Shown in pieces: positions 1 to 9,281 of a stretch of DNA of 64,000 nucleotides. This stretch comes from Pseudomonas sp. Root562 (GTDB taxonomy: Bacteria > Pseudomonadota > Gammaproteobacteria > Pseudomonadales > Pseudomonadaceae). A program made the position numbers and the translations under genes. The first letter of the stretch is position 1. Every line of letters starts with the position of its first letter. The notes below the pieces were generated by a model. It had not been told where the DNA came from and ran no database searches. It was given only the letters and a program-made list of their open reading frames with translations. The stretch covers positions 168,913 to 232,912 of the forward strand of contig NZ_LMGK01000026.1 of assembly GCF_001427125.1 (NCBI RefSeq). The letters run 5' to 3'.

Positions 1-461
1 TCGCCGAGCAGGACGGCACCTTTGTCCTGAAGTTCGTCGGTGAAGTTCGCCTGACCCTGTGTTCGGCGTTGGATGCGACTATTGATCGGATCTTCACGGC
101 GTTGAACTTCAACGCCATCGTGATCGACCTGACCGAAACCCGCAGCATCGACAGCACCACCCTGGGCCTTTTGGCCAAGCTGTCGATCCTTTCGCGGCAA
201 AAGGTCGGCCTGCTGCCGACCGTCGTCACCACCCACGAAGACATTACCCGTCTTTTGCAATCCATGGGCTTCGAGCAGGTGTTCAACATCGTTGACAAGC
301 CTGTGCCGTGCCCGGAATGCCTGGATGACCTGCCAGATCAGGATCAGTCTGAAGAAGTGGTGCGTATCAAAGTGCTCGAAGCGCACAAGATCCTCATGGG
401 CCTGAACGATTCCAACCGTGAAGCGTTCCATGACCTGGTGAATGCGCTGGAGCGGCACTGA
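1..461 (+). CDS. rssC: Anti-sigma factor antagonist (STAS domain), 5' truncated
   Basis: The reading frame is open from base 3 of the window, so the gene begins upstream; 152 codons plus TGA are visible. The protein is a STAS domain of the SpoIIAA/anti-sigma-antagonist type: a beta/alpha core, then the switch segment ETRSIDSTTLGLLAKL, in which the Ser of DST is where such proteins are phosphorylated. After the STAS core is a Cys-X2-Cys (PCPEC) and a charged helical tail. In P. aeruginosa an rssB response regulator and rssC STAS gene lie directly beside tal, and tal is the next gene here on the opposite strand, which supports the rssC name. The role would be partner switching controlling a sigma factor, probably RpoS-related. 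The family is clear; the symbol rests on synteny. Confidence 0.8.
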   Translation, partial: AEQDGTFVLKFVGEVRLTLCSALDATIDRIFTALNFNAIVIDLTETRSIDSTTLGLLAKLSILSRQKVGLLPTVVTTHEDITRLLQSMGFEQVFNIVDKPVPCPECLDDLPDQDQSEEVVRIKVLEAHKILMGLNDSNREAFHDLVNALERH

Positions 462-492
462 TTCCATGTAAACCTTTAGAACACCGCTGAAC

Positions 493-625
493 TGTGGCGA
501 GGGAGCTTGCTCCCGCTCGGTTGCGCAGCAGCCGTAAAACCTTCGACTATTGTATGCCTGATGCTACTCGGTTGTGGCCTTTGGGGCCGCTTCGCAGCCC
601 AGCGGGAGCAAGCTCCCTCGCCACA
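493..625. repeat. REPIN: two inverted REP elements
   Basis: A 24-base half site at 493-516 (TGTGGCGAGGGAGC..., itself containing the palindrome GGGAGCTTGCTCCC) recurs as its exact reverse complement at 602-625. About 85 bases lie between them. This is the paired, inverted arrangement of Pseudomonas REP sequences (REPIN), mobilised in trans by RAYT transposases. It lies in the convergent gap between rssC and tal. No RAYT gene is in the window. Confidence 0.9.
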
Positions 626-648
626 CATCTCATTTGCCACAGCACCAT

Positions 649-684
649 AAAAAAGGGCGAACCCACCAGGGTTCGCCCTTTTTT
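649..684. terminator. Bidirectional intrinsic terminator between rssC and tal
   Basis: Perfect 16-base arms (649-664 and 669-684) enclose the 4-base loop ACCA; each arm carries a six-base A or T run, so the hairpin can stop transcription from rssC (+) and tal (-). Confidence 0.93.
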
Positions 685-702
685 GCATTACGCCAACTCA
701 GA

Positions 703-1629
703 TCACAGCTTGGCTTGCAGCAGTGCCTCGAGTTTTTCCTGGTCACGAGCAAACTGACGAATGCCCTCAGCCAGTTTTTCGGTCGCCATGGCGTCTTCGT
801 TGGACAGCCAGCGGAACTGTGCTTCGTTGAGGTTCAGGCGTGCTTCACCGGCGTGACCCGGCGCCAGTTTGCGCTCCAGCTTGCCGGTGTCCGCCGCCAG
901 CTTGTCGATCAGGTCCGGGCTGATGGTCAGACGATCGCAGCCGGCCAGTTGTTCGATCTGGCTCAGGTTGCGGAAGCTGGCGCCCATGACCACGGTTTTG
1001 TAGTCATTGGCCTTGTAGTAGTTGTAGATACGCGTCACCGATTGCACGCCCGGATCATCCGCGCCGGTGAACTCGTTACCGGTGGCTTTCTTGTACCAGT
1101 CGTAGATGCGGCCCACGAACGGCGAAATCAGGAACACCCCGGCGTCGGCACAAGCCGCGGCCTGGGCGAAAGAGAACAGCAGGGTCAGGTTGGTCTGGAT
1201 GCCTTCCTTTTCCAGGATCTCGGCAGCGCGGATGCCTTCCCAGGTGGAGGCGATCTTGATCAGCACGCGGTCGCGGCCAATGCCGGCCTTTTCGTACAGT
1301 TCGATCAGGCGGTGCGCACGCTTGAGCACGGCATCGGTGTCGAACGACAGGCGTGCATCCACTTCGGTGGAAATACGGCCCGGAATGACCTTGAGGATTT
1401 CTTGCCCCACCGCGACGCCGAATCGGTCGCTGGCCAGGCCTACATCGCCCTTGCAGTCATTGACGCAAGCGTTCAGCAGTTCGGCATAAGCGGGGATGGC
1501 CGCAGCCTTGAGCAGCAGGGAAGGGTTGGTGGTGGCGTCTACCGGCTTAACGCGAGCGATCGCTTCGAAGTCGCCGGTGTCGGCAACCACGGTGGTCATT
1601 TGTTTGAGTTGTTCCAGCTTGGAAGTCAT
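703..1629 (-). CDS. tal: Transaldolase
   Basis: A 308-residue protein of the TalB family. It exchanges a dihydroxyacetone unit between sedoheptulose 7-phosphate and glyceraldehyde 3-phosphate in the non-oxidative pentose phosphate pathway (cytosol). Seen: Asp17 in the N-terminal strand, DATTNPSLLLKA near residue 31, and RVLIKIASTWEG with the Schiff-base Lys close to residue 132. Length equals that of E. coli TalB. The start is the ATG at 1629 (MTSKLEQ), preceded by AGGACAG; the open frame extends further upstream but that stretch is not transaldolase-like. It ends at a strong shared terminator. In P. aeruginosa tal and dusA are adjacent; here about 24 kb of polysaccharide genes lie between them. 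Confidence 0.97.
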   Translation of the reverse strand: MTSKLEQLKQMTTVVADTGDFEAIARVKPVDATTNPSLLLKAAAIPAYAELLNACVNDCKGDVGLASDRFGVAVGQEILKVIPGRISTEVDARLSFDTDAVLKRAHRLIELYEKAGIGRDRVLIKIASTWEGIRAAEILEKEGIQTNLTLLFSFAQAAACADAGVFLISPFVGRIYDWYKKATGNEFTGADDPGVQSVTRIYNYYKANDYKTVVMGASFRNLSQIEQLAGCDRLTISPDLIDKLAADTGKLERKLAPGHAGEARLNLNEAQFRWLSNEDAMATEKLAEGIRQFARDQEKLEALLQAKL

Positions 1630-1837
1630 GGGCGTGCTCTGTCCTGTGGGTCTGATGACATTACCCGAGCGCTGACAGCCACTCAAGGGTGTGTACGTGT
1701 ATCGATGGCCCCTGCGGCAACAACCAGACAACGATTGTTTTAAAGGCGGGGCGAGGTATCGATGAATACGATGCCAAAACAGCTCACAGGTTCAAAGCAA
1801 CCGACCTGCGAACAGACCGGTCGCGATTGCACGGTGG

Positions 1838-2800
1838 CTACTCGGCGTTCAGGTGGGTTTCGACTGTGATTTTCGCCGGTTTGGGTTGGCCGTCGGAGGT
1901 CAGCAGGCCGAAATTCTTCTCCCGGTCATTGCTGCCCGATTCAGTGTTTCTCCATTCGTAGATGGAGGTCAGCGGGATATTCAGCCGTTTCACATCGGCA
2001 ATGAACGAAGCGATTTTGCTGGCTTGTCCTTCAGCACCACCATTGGAAGTGAGCGCCGAAACACCCCATTCACTGATGACGCCCGGCAAATGGAAGTTTT
2101 GCTGGATAAACGTCTGTGCGTTGCTGATCTGGGTGCTCGTCATGCCATAGGGGTGGTAGGAGATGGCATTCAGGCATTTCGGGTATTCGCTGACGATGCG
2201 GTTCAGCGCGACCGTCGAGGCGGAGCCCGCAGTCGGTGGGCGGGCGAAGCCGAAGCCGACCCGTGGCGCCGATTGCGGTTTGTCTTGCAGCGACTTGCAC
2301 ATGGCGCTCATGAACGGCACGAATGTCGTGTCGAAATTGCGTGTCGGCCAATAGGTCTCAAGATCGGGTTCATTCCAGATTTCAATCGCCACCAGCTGCG
2401 TGCTGTAGGAGGTTTCCAGTCTCGACACCGTGTTGGCAAACGATTCGCCAGCCGTTGTCAGCTCACTGATATTGCCTGTCGCGGCCATCAACGGCTTGAT
2501 GGCGCGTACGGTGAGCAAAACCGGCAGGCCAGCGGACCTGGCCGCCGCAAAGGCATCGCTGACCTGTTTCTGATAGGCCGCAGCAGTCAGGCTGTCGCTC
2601 CATACACCGAAGCGTACAAAGCTGAACCCCGCTGCTTTGATCTGCGCGGCGTCGGCAGCGGAAAAGCTCTGGATCTTGACCTGCACACCAATGGTCTTGG
2701 TAGGCAGGTTAGGGAACAGTTCGCTGGCTTGAACCTGAGTCGTTGCACCCAGCGCGATCAGGCTTAGCGCGCCGAGTCGTTTGAGATGTGCTGATTTCAT
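1838..2800 (-). CDS. Secreted clan GH-A glycoside hydrolase (GH39/PslG-like)
   Basis: A 320-residue exported protein. The start is ATG 2800, preceded by AGGAGAG at good spacing. Residues 1-25 form a Sec signal peptide ending near VQAS. The rest is a single TIM barrel with the two clan GH-A catalytic glutamates: Glu144 in IEIWNEPDL (acid/base, after the conserved Asn) and Glu244 in GVISEWGVSA (nucleophile). SYHPYG near residue 214 is also typical. Periplasmic hydrolases of this kind, such as PslG, are encoded inside exopolysaccharide loci and trim or release the polymer. It is divergent from the wzb-wzc operon and is the first gene of the island on the tal side. It is shorter than PslG and has no extra C-terminal domain. 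Substrate unknown. Confidence 0.8.
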   Translation of the reverse strand: MKSAHLKRLGALSLIALGATTQVQASELFPNLPTKTIGVQVKIQSFSAADAAQIKAAGFSFVRFGVWSDSLTAAAYQKQVSDAFAAARSAGLPVLLTVRAIKPLMAATGNISELTTAGESFANTVSRLETSYSTQLVAIEIWNEPDLETYWPTRNFDTTFVPFMSAMCKSLQDKPQSAPRVGFGFARPPTAGSASTVALNRIVSEYPKCLNAISYHPYGMTSTQISNAQTFIQQNFHLPGVISEWGVSALTSNGGAEGQASKIASFIADVKRLNIPLTSIYEWRNTESGSNDREKNFGLLTSDGQPKPAKITVETHLNAE

Positions 2801-3092
2801 GTCTGCTCTCCTGATGAGAAGTGACAACTTCGAATAGATATCTCTTTACTCATGTTTCGATAATGAAGCAGGTATGAAGTGCGTGAATGTTATTTTTTGT
2901 CGGAAATCTATCAGCTGAAAATCACAGTTATTTTTAGTCCGCTAATTGTGGTTGGGTGCCTTTTAAGTGCTGTGGTACTTAATGCTTCGGTACTAACAGG
3001 TGAATCTATTTCTGAGTTCAGGAAGATTCGTGGGGTTCATTAAAACCCTCGCGACATGTTGGCCGTTTGACATTACTCGGGAAAGTAAAATC
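2801..3092. promoter_or_regulatory. AT-rich divergent promoter region, GH-A hydrolase / wzb-wzc
   Basis: The 292-base gap between divergent genes is clearly richer in A/T than the flanking coding DNA. It contains a 14-base sequence AGTTATTTTTAGTC (2926-2939) found again upstream of galE (14183-14196), and a near copy GTTATTTTTTGTCG at 2889-2902. It also contains the short repeat GGTACTTAATGCTTCGGTAC at 2973-2992, whose ends GGTAC/GTAC can pair. No JUMPstart/ops element is seen. Promoter hexamers are not certain. Confidence 0.55.
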
Positions 3093-3533
3093 TTGTTCAA
3101 AAAGATCCTGGTCGTCTGCGTGGGCAATATATGCCGAAGTCCGACAGCAGAGCTTTTGCTGCGTGACGCGCTGGCCTCTACAACGATCGCAGTGGCCTCC
3201 GCAGGGCTGTCCGCAAGGGTGGGCGAGTCCATGGAAGCGTCAGCCCGGCAGATTCTCGAAGACCGTGGGCACTGTGCCGAAGCCTTCAAGGCGCGGCAAT
3301 TGACGCCCGACATCGTCAATGAGTCAGACCTGATTCTGGTCATGGAAAAACAGCATGTAAAACAAGTATTGAATATTGCCTCTCACGCCAGAGGCAAAGT
3401 CTTTCTGCTCGGTAAATGGCAGAGCGAGCGCGAAATACAAGATCCATATCGTCAAGGCAAGGCCGCTTTTATTCATGCCCATGCATTGATTGAAGATGCT
3501 GTTAGCTCATGGGCGCAACGCCTCGCGCGTTGA
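3093..3533 (+). CDS. wzb: Low molecular weight protein-tyrosine phosphatase (Wzb/Etp-like)
   Basis: A cytosolic phosphatase that removes phosphate from the Wzc autokinase, allowing the phosphorylation cycle needed for polymer export. The N-terminal P-loop VCVGNICRSPTAE gives the CX5R signature, and the C-terminal QDPYRQG carries the general-acid Asp followed by Pro. From the TTG at 3093 the protein is 146 residues, the normal size for the family (KKILVVCVGN follows directly). The frame is also open from a GTG at 3000, adding 31 residues with no family counterpart; neither start has a strong ribosome binding site, so the start is uncertain. The gene is directly followed by its expected partner wzc. 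Symbol given by function and context. Confidence 0.85.
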   Translation: MFKKILVVCVGNICRSPTAELLLRDALASTTIAVASAGLSARVGESMEASARQILEDRGHCAEAFKARQLTPDIVNESDLILVMEKQHVKQVLNIASHARGKVFLLGKWQSEREIQDPYRQGKAAFIHAHALIEDAVSSWAQRLAR

Positions 3534-3551
3534 TGAATATTCTTCAGATCA

Positions 3552-5801
3552 ATGAATGGTAAGAACAGACTTATGCAGTTACCGTCCGTAATCGGCACCC
3601 GCGACAACGATCAAGACAGCATTGATCTTCTCGGTATATTTGGCAGTTTGATCGATCAGAAATGGTTGATCGGCGCGCTCACCGGAGCCTTTATGGTGAC
3701 CGGCGTTGCCTATGCGGTTTTGGCGACACCGGTGTACCTGGCGAACGCGCTGGTGCAGGTCGAGCCGAAGAAGAACGACATGCTCGGGTTTTCCGATCTC
3801 AACAGCATGCTCGGCGGGCAATCGCCCTCGGTGACCGAAATCGGCATCATCAAGTCCCGCGCGGTGATCGGCAAAACGGTCGATGACCTGCGCCTGGATA
3901 TCGATGTCACCCCCAATACCTTCCCGGTCATCGGCGGTTTTCTTGCCCGACGTTATCGCGGCGAAACCGAGTTCAGTGTCGCGGCCCCGCGTTTCGGTCT
4001 CAACAGCTACGCCTGGGGTGGTGAGCGACTGGAGATCAGCCGGCTCAATCTGCCAAAAGAACTGCTCGGCAAGAAACTCACGCTGGTCGCCGGTGAGCAG
4101 CAACGGTTCCAGTTGTTCGATGAAAACGACAACCTGCTGGTCGACGGCGTCGCTGGCCAAGCGTTCAAACAGGACGACGTGGAAGGCTTGATCGCTCAGC
4201 TGTCGGCAAACCCCGGCACGCGTTTCGAAGTAGTGCGCAATCCGCGGATCGTGACCATTCAGGGTTACCAGGATGCGCTGGATATTTCCGAGCAAGGCAA
4301 GGAATCGGGAATCATCCGTTTGGCCCTGGCCAGCACCGATGCGGCCGAGGCCGTGAAAATCCTCAACAAGATCTCTTCGTTGTATGTGCAGCAGAACGTG
4401 CAACGCACCTCGGCTGAAGCGGCGCAGAGCCTGGAGTTCCTGCAAGGCCAATTGCCGCAGGTCAAGCGTGATCTGGCCAAGGCCAGCGAGGCACTCAACG
4501 GTTATCAAACCCGTGGCAAGACGGTCAATATTTCCCTCGAAACCCAATCGGTGCTGGAACAGGTTGTCAGCCTCGACACGCGGATCTCCGAACTGAAAAT
4601 GCAACAGGCGGAGCTGGACCGCAAGTTCACCAAACAGCATCCAGCGTACCGCGCGCTGATGACCCAGCTCGGCGAGCTGACCCAGCAACAGAAGGCACTG
4701 GAGAGCAAGGCCCAGGACCTGCCCGCCACGCAACAGGAATTGCTCAACCTGACCCGCGATGTGGAAGTGGCGTCGCAGATTTATACGCAACTGCTGAACA
4801 AATCCCAGGAACTGGACATTGTCCGGGCGGGGGCGGTGGGCAACGTGCGGTTGATCGACACTGCGGATGTCGACATGACCAATCCGGTCAAGCCGCGCAA
4901 ACCCTTGATCGTGCTGATTGCAACCTTCCTTGGCGCCTTCTTCGGGGTGGCGCTGGTGTTGCTGCGAAAATCCTTGAGTCGAGGACTGGAAGGGCCGGAA
5001 GCCATCGAACAACTCGGCCTGCCGGTTTACGCGTCGATTCCCTACAGCGCATTGCAGCAGGAAGAGGACAGCAAAAAAGGTCGTGCCCGGGACGGCGTGG
5101 ACAAACCGGCCTACCTGCTGGCCCTGCGCAACCCGACGGATCTGTCGATCGAGTCGATTCGCAGCTTGCGTACCTGCCTGCATTTTGCCGGGCTCGATTC
5201 GACCAACAACCGCATCATGATTTCCGGCCCGAGCCCGCAGGTCGGCAAGACGTTCGTGTCCTCCAACCTCGCAGCGGTGATGGCGCAAAGCGGACAGCGC
5301 GTGGTGCTGATCGATGCCGACATGCGCAAAGGTCATTTGCACAAAACCCTGAACACACCGATCACCAATGGTTTGTCGGACCTGCTGGTCAAGCGCTGCA
5401 GCATCGAGCAGGCGATCAACAAAGTCGAAGTCGACAACCTGCATTTCATCAGTCGTGGCCAGGTCCCGCCCAATCCTTCCGAGCTGTTGATGCACGCCAA
5501 CTTTCGCGAACTGCTGGCGCAACTCAGCGAGCTTTACGACCTGGTGATCATCGATACGCCGCCGCTGTTGGCCGTGACCGATGCGGCGATTGTCGGTCGT
5601 GAAGCGGGCATCAGCCTGATTGTCACGCGCTTCGGGGTGAACCCGGCCAAAGAAATCGAACTGACGATTCGCCGCTTCGCGCAGAACGGCATCGAGTTGA
5701 AAGGTGCGGTGTTCAACGGCGTCGAAAAACGTGCGGCCAGCTATTACGGCAACGGCGGTTACGGCTACTACAGCTACGAATACGCGTCCGACAAGTCCTG
5801 A
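3552..5801 (+). CDS. wzc: Polysaccharide co-polymerase / BY-type tyrosine autokinase (Wzc-like)
   Basis: A 749-residue inner-membrane protein controlling chain length and export with Wza. Seen: first membrane helix about residues 37-60; Wzz-type periplasmic region with coiled-coil stretches (about 270-420); a second membrane helix about 450-470 after the Pro-rich NPVKPRKPL; then a BY-kinase domain with Walker A GPSPQVGKT near 560, Walker A' LIDADMRKG near 591 and Walker B LVIIDTPP near 664. The tail has a tyrosine cluster (YYGNGGYGYYSYEY) for autophosphorylation. ATG 3552 is used here; an in-frame ATG at 3573 is an alternative, since neither has a good Shine-Dalgarno. It is 18 bases after wzb, the usual Wzb/Wzc pairing. 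Confidence 0.95.
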   Translation: MNGKNRLMQLPSVIGTRDNDQDSIDLLGIFGSLIDQKWLIGALTGAFMVTGVAYAVLATPVYLANALVQVEPKKNDMLGFSDLNSMLGGQSPSVTEIGIIKSRAVIGKTVDDLRLDIDVTPNTFPVIGGFLARRYRGETEFSVAAPRFGLNSYAWGGERLEISRLNLPKELLGKKLTLVAGEQQRFQLFDENDNLLVDGVAGQAFKQDDVEGLIAQLSANPGTRFEVVRNPRIVTIQGYQDALDISEQGKESGIIRLALASTDAAEAVKILNKISSLYVQQNVQRTSAEAAQSLEFLQGQLPQVKRDLAKASEALNGYQTRGKTVNISLETQSVLEQVVSLDTRISELKMQQAELDRKFTKQHPAYRALMTQLGELTQQQKALESKAQDLPATQQELLNLTRDVEVASQIYTQLLNKSQELDIVRAGAVGNVRLIDTADVDMTNPVKPRKPLIVLIATFLGAFFGVALVLLRKSLSRGLEGPEAIEQLGLPVYASIPYSALQQEEDSKKGRARDGVDKPAYLLALRNPTDLSIESIRSLRTCLHFAGLDSTNNRIMISGPSPQVGKTFVSSNLAAVMAQSGQRVVLIDADMRKGHLHKTLNTPITNGLSDLLVKRCSIEQAINKVEVDNLHFISRGQVPPNPSELLMHANFRELLAQLSELYDLVIIDTPPLLAVTDAAIVGREAGISLIVTRFGVNPAKEIELTIRRFAQNGIELKGAVFNGVEKRAASYYGNGGYGYYSYEYASDKS

Positions 5802-5841
5802 GTTTTGACGATTGTCCTTTCATGTTTGAAGTGGGTGAACT

Positions 5842-6924
5842 GTGAAAAAAATACTGCACGTGGCAGAGACGATCAAAGGTGGCGTCGCGACCGTTATCCG
5901 CACAATTTCGGCTTCGCCGGACGATGACGTCGCGAACTACGAACTGGTGTATCTGGTCCCGCAGGATCAGGAAAAAGAACTGCACGGCATCCAAGCGCAG
6001 CAGATCCGCACCTTCGCCCGCTCCGGGCGCAATGTGCCGTCGTTGCTGCGCTTCGCCTGGCGTCTGACCCAGGTGATGCTCAAGGAAAAGCCCGATGTGG
6101 TGCATTTGCACAGCACGTTTTCCGGGGTGATCGGCCGGTGTGTCTGCGTGCTGTTGCGACCTTGGCGCAAGCCGAAAATCGTCTACTGCCCGCATGCGTT
6201 TTCGTTCCTGATGGAAAGCTCGCCGATCAAGCAGAAGGTCTATGCCTCGATCGAGCGGATGTTGCAGAAAGTCACCGACGTGATCATTTGCGTCAGCCAG
6301 TACGAGCTGGACAAAGCCGCGCGGTTTGGCATCGAGCGCAAACGCATGAAGCTGATCTACAACGGCATTCACCGCAAGGATGACGCGCCGAAAACCAGCA
6401 GCCCCGAGCCGATTCACTTGCTCTTCGTCGGCCGCCTCGACTATCAGAAAGGCTTCGATGTGTTGCTCAAGGCCTTCGCCAAGGTGCAGCGCAACGACTT
6501 GAAACTGACGGTGGTTGGCAGTGCGGTCAATGAGGATTCGGTCGAGTGTCCGCCGATGGACGCCGTTGAATACCTGCCTTGGGTCACGCCGAACGAAGTG
6601 CAGGTGCTGTATCAGAAAGCCGATGCGCTGATTGTGCCCAGTCGTTGGGAAGGCTTCGCCATGGTGCCGCTGGAAGGCATGGCCATGGGCTTGCCGGTGA
6701 TCGCCAGCAATTGCACGTCGCTGCCCGAGCTCGTCACTGATGAGGTGTCCGGCTACGTCTTTCCCAGCGGCGACCACCACGCGTTGGCCGATGTGCTGAA
6801 GAAAATCCAGAAACCGCGCTTGCTCGACCTTGGCAGCGAAGGGCGCAGCATCGTGCGCGAGCGTTTCAGCGCCGCCTTGATGATTCGCCAGACCTACGAC
6901 CTGTATCGCGCTCCCTCTTTTTAA
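5842..6924 (+). CDS. Family 4 glycosyltransferase (GT-B)
   Basis: A 360-residue cytosolic or peripheral glycosyltransferase adding a sugar to the lipid-linked repeat unit. The N-terminal domain starts MKKILHVAETIKGGVATV, with the Gly-rich loop of GT4 enzymes. The C-terminal Rossmann domain has LLFVGRLDYQKGFDVLLKAF and SRWEGFAMVPLEGMAMGLP near residues 267-285, which contains the EX7E motif of retaining GT4 enzymes. It is 40 bases after wzc and probably co-transcribed. It is the only recognisable glycosyltransferase in the island besides WcaJ, so either the repeat unit is very short or other transferases are encoded elsewhere. Donor and acceptor cannot be told from sequence. Confidence 0.9.
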   Translation: MKKILHVAETIKGGVATVIRTISASPDDDVANYELVYLVPQDQEKELHGIQAQQIRTFARSGRNVPSLLRFAWRLTQVMLKEKPDVVHLHSTFSGVIGRCVCVLLRPWRKPKIVYCPHAFSFLMESSPIKQKVYASIERMLQKVTDVIICVSQYELDKAARFGIERKRMKLIYNGIHRKDDAPKTSSPEPIHLLFVGRLDYQKGFDVLLKAFAKVQRNDLKLTVVGSAVNEDSVECPPMDAVEYLPWVTPNEVQVLYQKADALIVPSRWEGFAMVPLEGMAMGLPVIASNCTSLPELVTDEVSGYVFPSGDHHALADVLKKIQKPRLLDLGSEGRSIVRERFSAALMIRQTYDLYRAPSF

Positions 6925-6939
6925 GTAGAACTCAAGCAT

Positions 6940-8052
6940 ATGAACGTAACGATTTTGCATGGCTACAGTGCGTCCAACTCCGGTGACGGGCTGCTCGTCG
7001 ATTTGGCCATTGAGTTGGTGCAGCGAAACTTCGGCGAAGACACTTCGATCAGCGTGGTGGCCTCCGATCCACAGTCCTTCAGCTACTTGCCACACCCGCG
7101 TTTTGAGGCCCCGGTGATGGCGGCCAAAGGCTTGGGTCGGGTCAAGCAAGCGGTGTTCCTCAACCAGTCCTACGCAGGCCTGGCGGATCTGTTGAAAAAA
7201 ACCGACCTGATCGTCGGTGTCGGCGGCGGCTACATGCGCTCCAAAAGTGCCTTCGAACACATCAAGCTGAAACTGGGGCACGCCAGGCAACTGGAAACGG
7301 CAATCCTCAGCAAAGTGCCGTCGGTTTACCTGCCGCAAAGCATTGGGCCGTTCCACGGCGAGAGCCGCAGGATCGTCGAGCATTACGCCAGCGCCGACGC
7401 GGTGTTCGTGCGGGACAATCGCTCCTCGGCGATCTTTGATGCTTACGAAAATGTCTACCGTGCGCCGGACCTGGCAGTCCAGTCCCTGGCGAGCAAAATC
7501 CTCGCGCAACCCAAGTTCACCCGTTGCGCATCGTCGCCAGCAACGGTGTGCGTGGTGCTGCGCAAGCCGCCGGAGTGGAGCAAGGAAAAGAAGCTCGCCT
7601 ATGTGGCCAACCTGAAGTTGCTGCTGCAGCGCCTGAAGAACAAAAGCAAGGTGGTGTGCGCCGTGCAAAGCGCGGTACGCGGCAACGATGACGGCGCGTT
7701 TTATCGCGAGTTGGGCATTACCGAAGACCTGCTGCCATTGAAGGCGACACTGGCCAAATACCAGCCGGACCTGGTGATTTCCGTGCGTCTGCACGGCGCC
7801 ATCGAATCGCTGCTTTCCGGCGTCCCGGCGTACCACATCAGCTACGAGCGCAAAGGCTTCGGCGCCTATCAGGACATGGGCGTGGAAGACTGGGTGATCA
7901 ATGGCGGCGACATCGATGTCGATACCATCATCAACACGGTCTACGCACCGAATGCACTGTCGAATTTCGGCAAACGCCTGACCGATACCTGCCGCGAGAT
8001 CGAAGCGAAAACCGTGGCCATGGACGAGATCATCAAAGGTATCGTTCGATGA
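6940..8052 (+). CDS. Polysaccharide pyruvyl transferase family protein
   Basis: A 370-residue protein of the polysaccharide pyruvyltransferase family (PF04230; WcaK, AmsJ and CsaB relatives). These add a pyruvate ketal from phosphoenolpyruvate to a sugar of the repeat, giving the polymer negative charge. Seen: N-terminal MNVTILHGYSASNSGDGLL with the Gly/Asn-rich loop, DLIVGVGGGYMRS near residue 93, and the conserved VISVRLHGAIESLLSGVPA near 280 with its Arg-Leu-His. The start is 15 bases after the glycosyltransferase, and the stop overlaps the flippase start by four bases (ATGA), so the genes are translationally coupled. The family call is solid; the modified sugar is unknown. Confidence 0.88.
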   Translation: MNVTILHGYSASNSGDGLLVDLAIELVQRNFGEDTSISVVASDPQSFSYLPHPRFEAPVMAAKGLGRVKQAVFLNQSYAGLADLLKKTDLIVGVGGGYMRSKSAFEHIKLKLGHARQLETAILSKVPSVYLPQSIGPFHGESRRIVEHYASADAVFVRDNRSSAIFDAYENVYRAPDLAVQSLASKILAQPKFTRCASSPATVCVVLRKPPEWSKEKKLAYVANLKLLLQRLKNKSKVVCAVQSAVRGNDDGAFYRELGITEDLLPLKATLAKYQPDLVISVRLHGAIESLLSGVPAYHISYERKGFGAYQDMGVEDWVINGGDIDVDTIINTVYAPNALSNFGKRLTDTCREIEAKTVAMDEIIKGIVR

Positions 8053-9281
8053 TATTTCGGCTGTTGCTTCGCGGCGGGGCATTAGGCGCGAAGTTTTTGC
8101 TGGTGTTGGCCATCACCCATTACCTGGGTTATGAGGCACTGGGCTTTTACGGCGTGGTGGTCGCGGCGTCGTTGATCGCCTCGAAGTTCTACAGCGTCGG
8201 GTTCAGTTCCGAGATCAATCGATTGATCAGCGTGGGTGGGACGTCGCGGCGGGTGGTCGACAAGGTTTTGCTGTTGTATCTGGCGGTGGGGTTGCTGCTG
8301 TCGGTGGTGACAGTGCTGGTTTACTCGCTGTTCCAGGCCGTCGAGGCGACGACTGCGCTGATCCTCTGTGTGACGCTGGTACTGCTCACCGAACACCTGT
8401 CCTTCGAAATCAATTCCTTCGTGTTTTCCGCGCAGAAAGCCACGGCGGGTGCGTTGCTGTTTTTCGTCAAGACCGGTCTGTGGGCGGTGCTGGCGGTGGG
8501 CGGGATGATGCTTGGCTGGGTGTCCGGCATCGCCAGTGTGTTGTGGCTTTGGGTGGCGGCGAACGTGTTGGTGATCGTCGCCGGTTATCTGATTGTGGTG
8601 AACGTGCACAAAGGCCGGGTCAGTGGCACGCTGGCCACCGCAACCGTGTGGAAGGCCGGGCTGCCGTTCTATCTTGGCACAGGCTTGATCGCGCTCAGCC
8701 AGTATGCCGAGCGCTTTCTGATCATCGATCTGGAGCCCTACGCCAGCCTCGGTAAATACGTATACGCCTGGTCGGCGGCCAACACCTTGCAAGCGCTGTC
8801 CTACGCGGTGGTGGCAGTGGTGGGTATTCCGGTGCTCGCCAAGCGGTTTCAGGCGGACCAACAGCCGTTCACGGTCAGGCAATTGTTCGTCAACAAATGG
8901 GTGATGCGCTCGCTGGTGGTGTCTGCCGCGGTGGCGGTGCTGATTTATCTGTTCTTCAATGTTCTGCTCGATTATGTCGGCGCGGCGGTTCCGCGACCGG
9001 ACAACGCAATCCTCGGCGTGCTGATTTTTTCCTTTGCCTTGCGCGCTATCGGCGACATCGTCTGGGGTGGGTTGATCGCCTCGAAAAACAGTCGGGTGTC
9101 ATTGGCGAGCGCATTCATATGCCTGCTGGTTTCAGTGCCGGTCAGCTACCTGCTGATCAAGCACTATTCGATCTACGGCGCCGCCTGGGGCAACGTTTTC
9201 GCAATCATTGTGCAGCTCGGGGTCATTGCGCTGTTGACCCGCATGACCGGCGCAAAAAAGGCAGCACTGTCATGGGCCTGA
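8049..9281 (+). CDS. Oligosaccharide flippase (Wzx-like, MOP superfamily)
   Basis: A 410-residue integral inner-membrane protein with about 12 predicted hydrophobic helices along its whole length, few charges, and paired N- and C-terminal halves. The position in the operon, between the pyruvyltransferase and a second polytopic membrane protein, and the resemblance to polysaccharide biosynthesis proteins fit the Wzx flippase that moves undecaprenyl-linked repeat units across the inner membrane. The start overlaps the preceding stop (ATGA), and the C-terminus overlaps the next gene by 10 bases. Sequence conservation in Wzx proteins is low, so the name rests on topology and context. Confidence 0.8.
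   Translation: MIFRLLLRGGALGAKFLLVLAITHYLGYEALGFYGVVVAASLIASKFYSVGFSSEINRLISVGGTSRRVVDKVLLLYLAVGLLLSVVTVLVYSLFQAVEATTALILCVTLVLLTEHLSFEINSFVFSAQKATAGALLFFVKTGLWAVLAVGGMMLGWVSGIASVLWLWVAANVLVIVAGYLIVVNVHKGRVSGTLATATVWKAGLPFYLGTGLIALSQYAERFLIIDLEPYASLGKYVYAWSAANTLQALSYAVVAVVGIPVLAKRFQADQQPFTVRQLFVNKWVMRSLVVSAAVAVLIYLFFNVLLDYVGAAVPRPDNAILGVLIFSFALRAIGDIVWGGLIASKNSRVSLASAFICLLVSVPVSYLLIKHYSIYGAAWGNVFAIIVQLGVIALLTRMTGAKKAALSWA

Noticed and set aside
3579..5522. 647-codon minus-strand open frame opposite wzc
   Set aside because: Antisense shadow of the autokinase gene; the wzc frame has clear Walker motifs and the antisense has none.
5713..8082. 789-codon minus-strand open frame
   Set aside because: It lies antisense across the GT4 and pyruvyltransferase genes, is His/Arg/Gln-rich with no domain, and is a GC-driven shadow.
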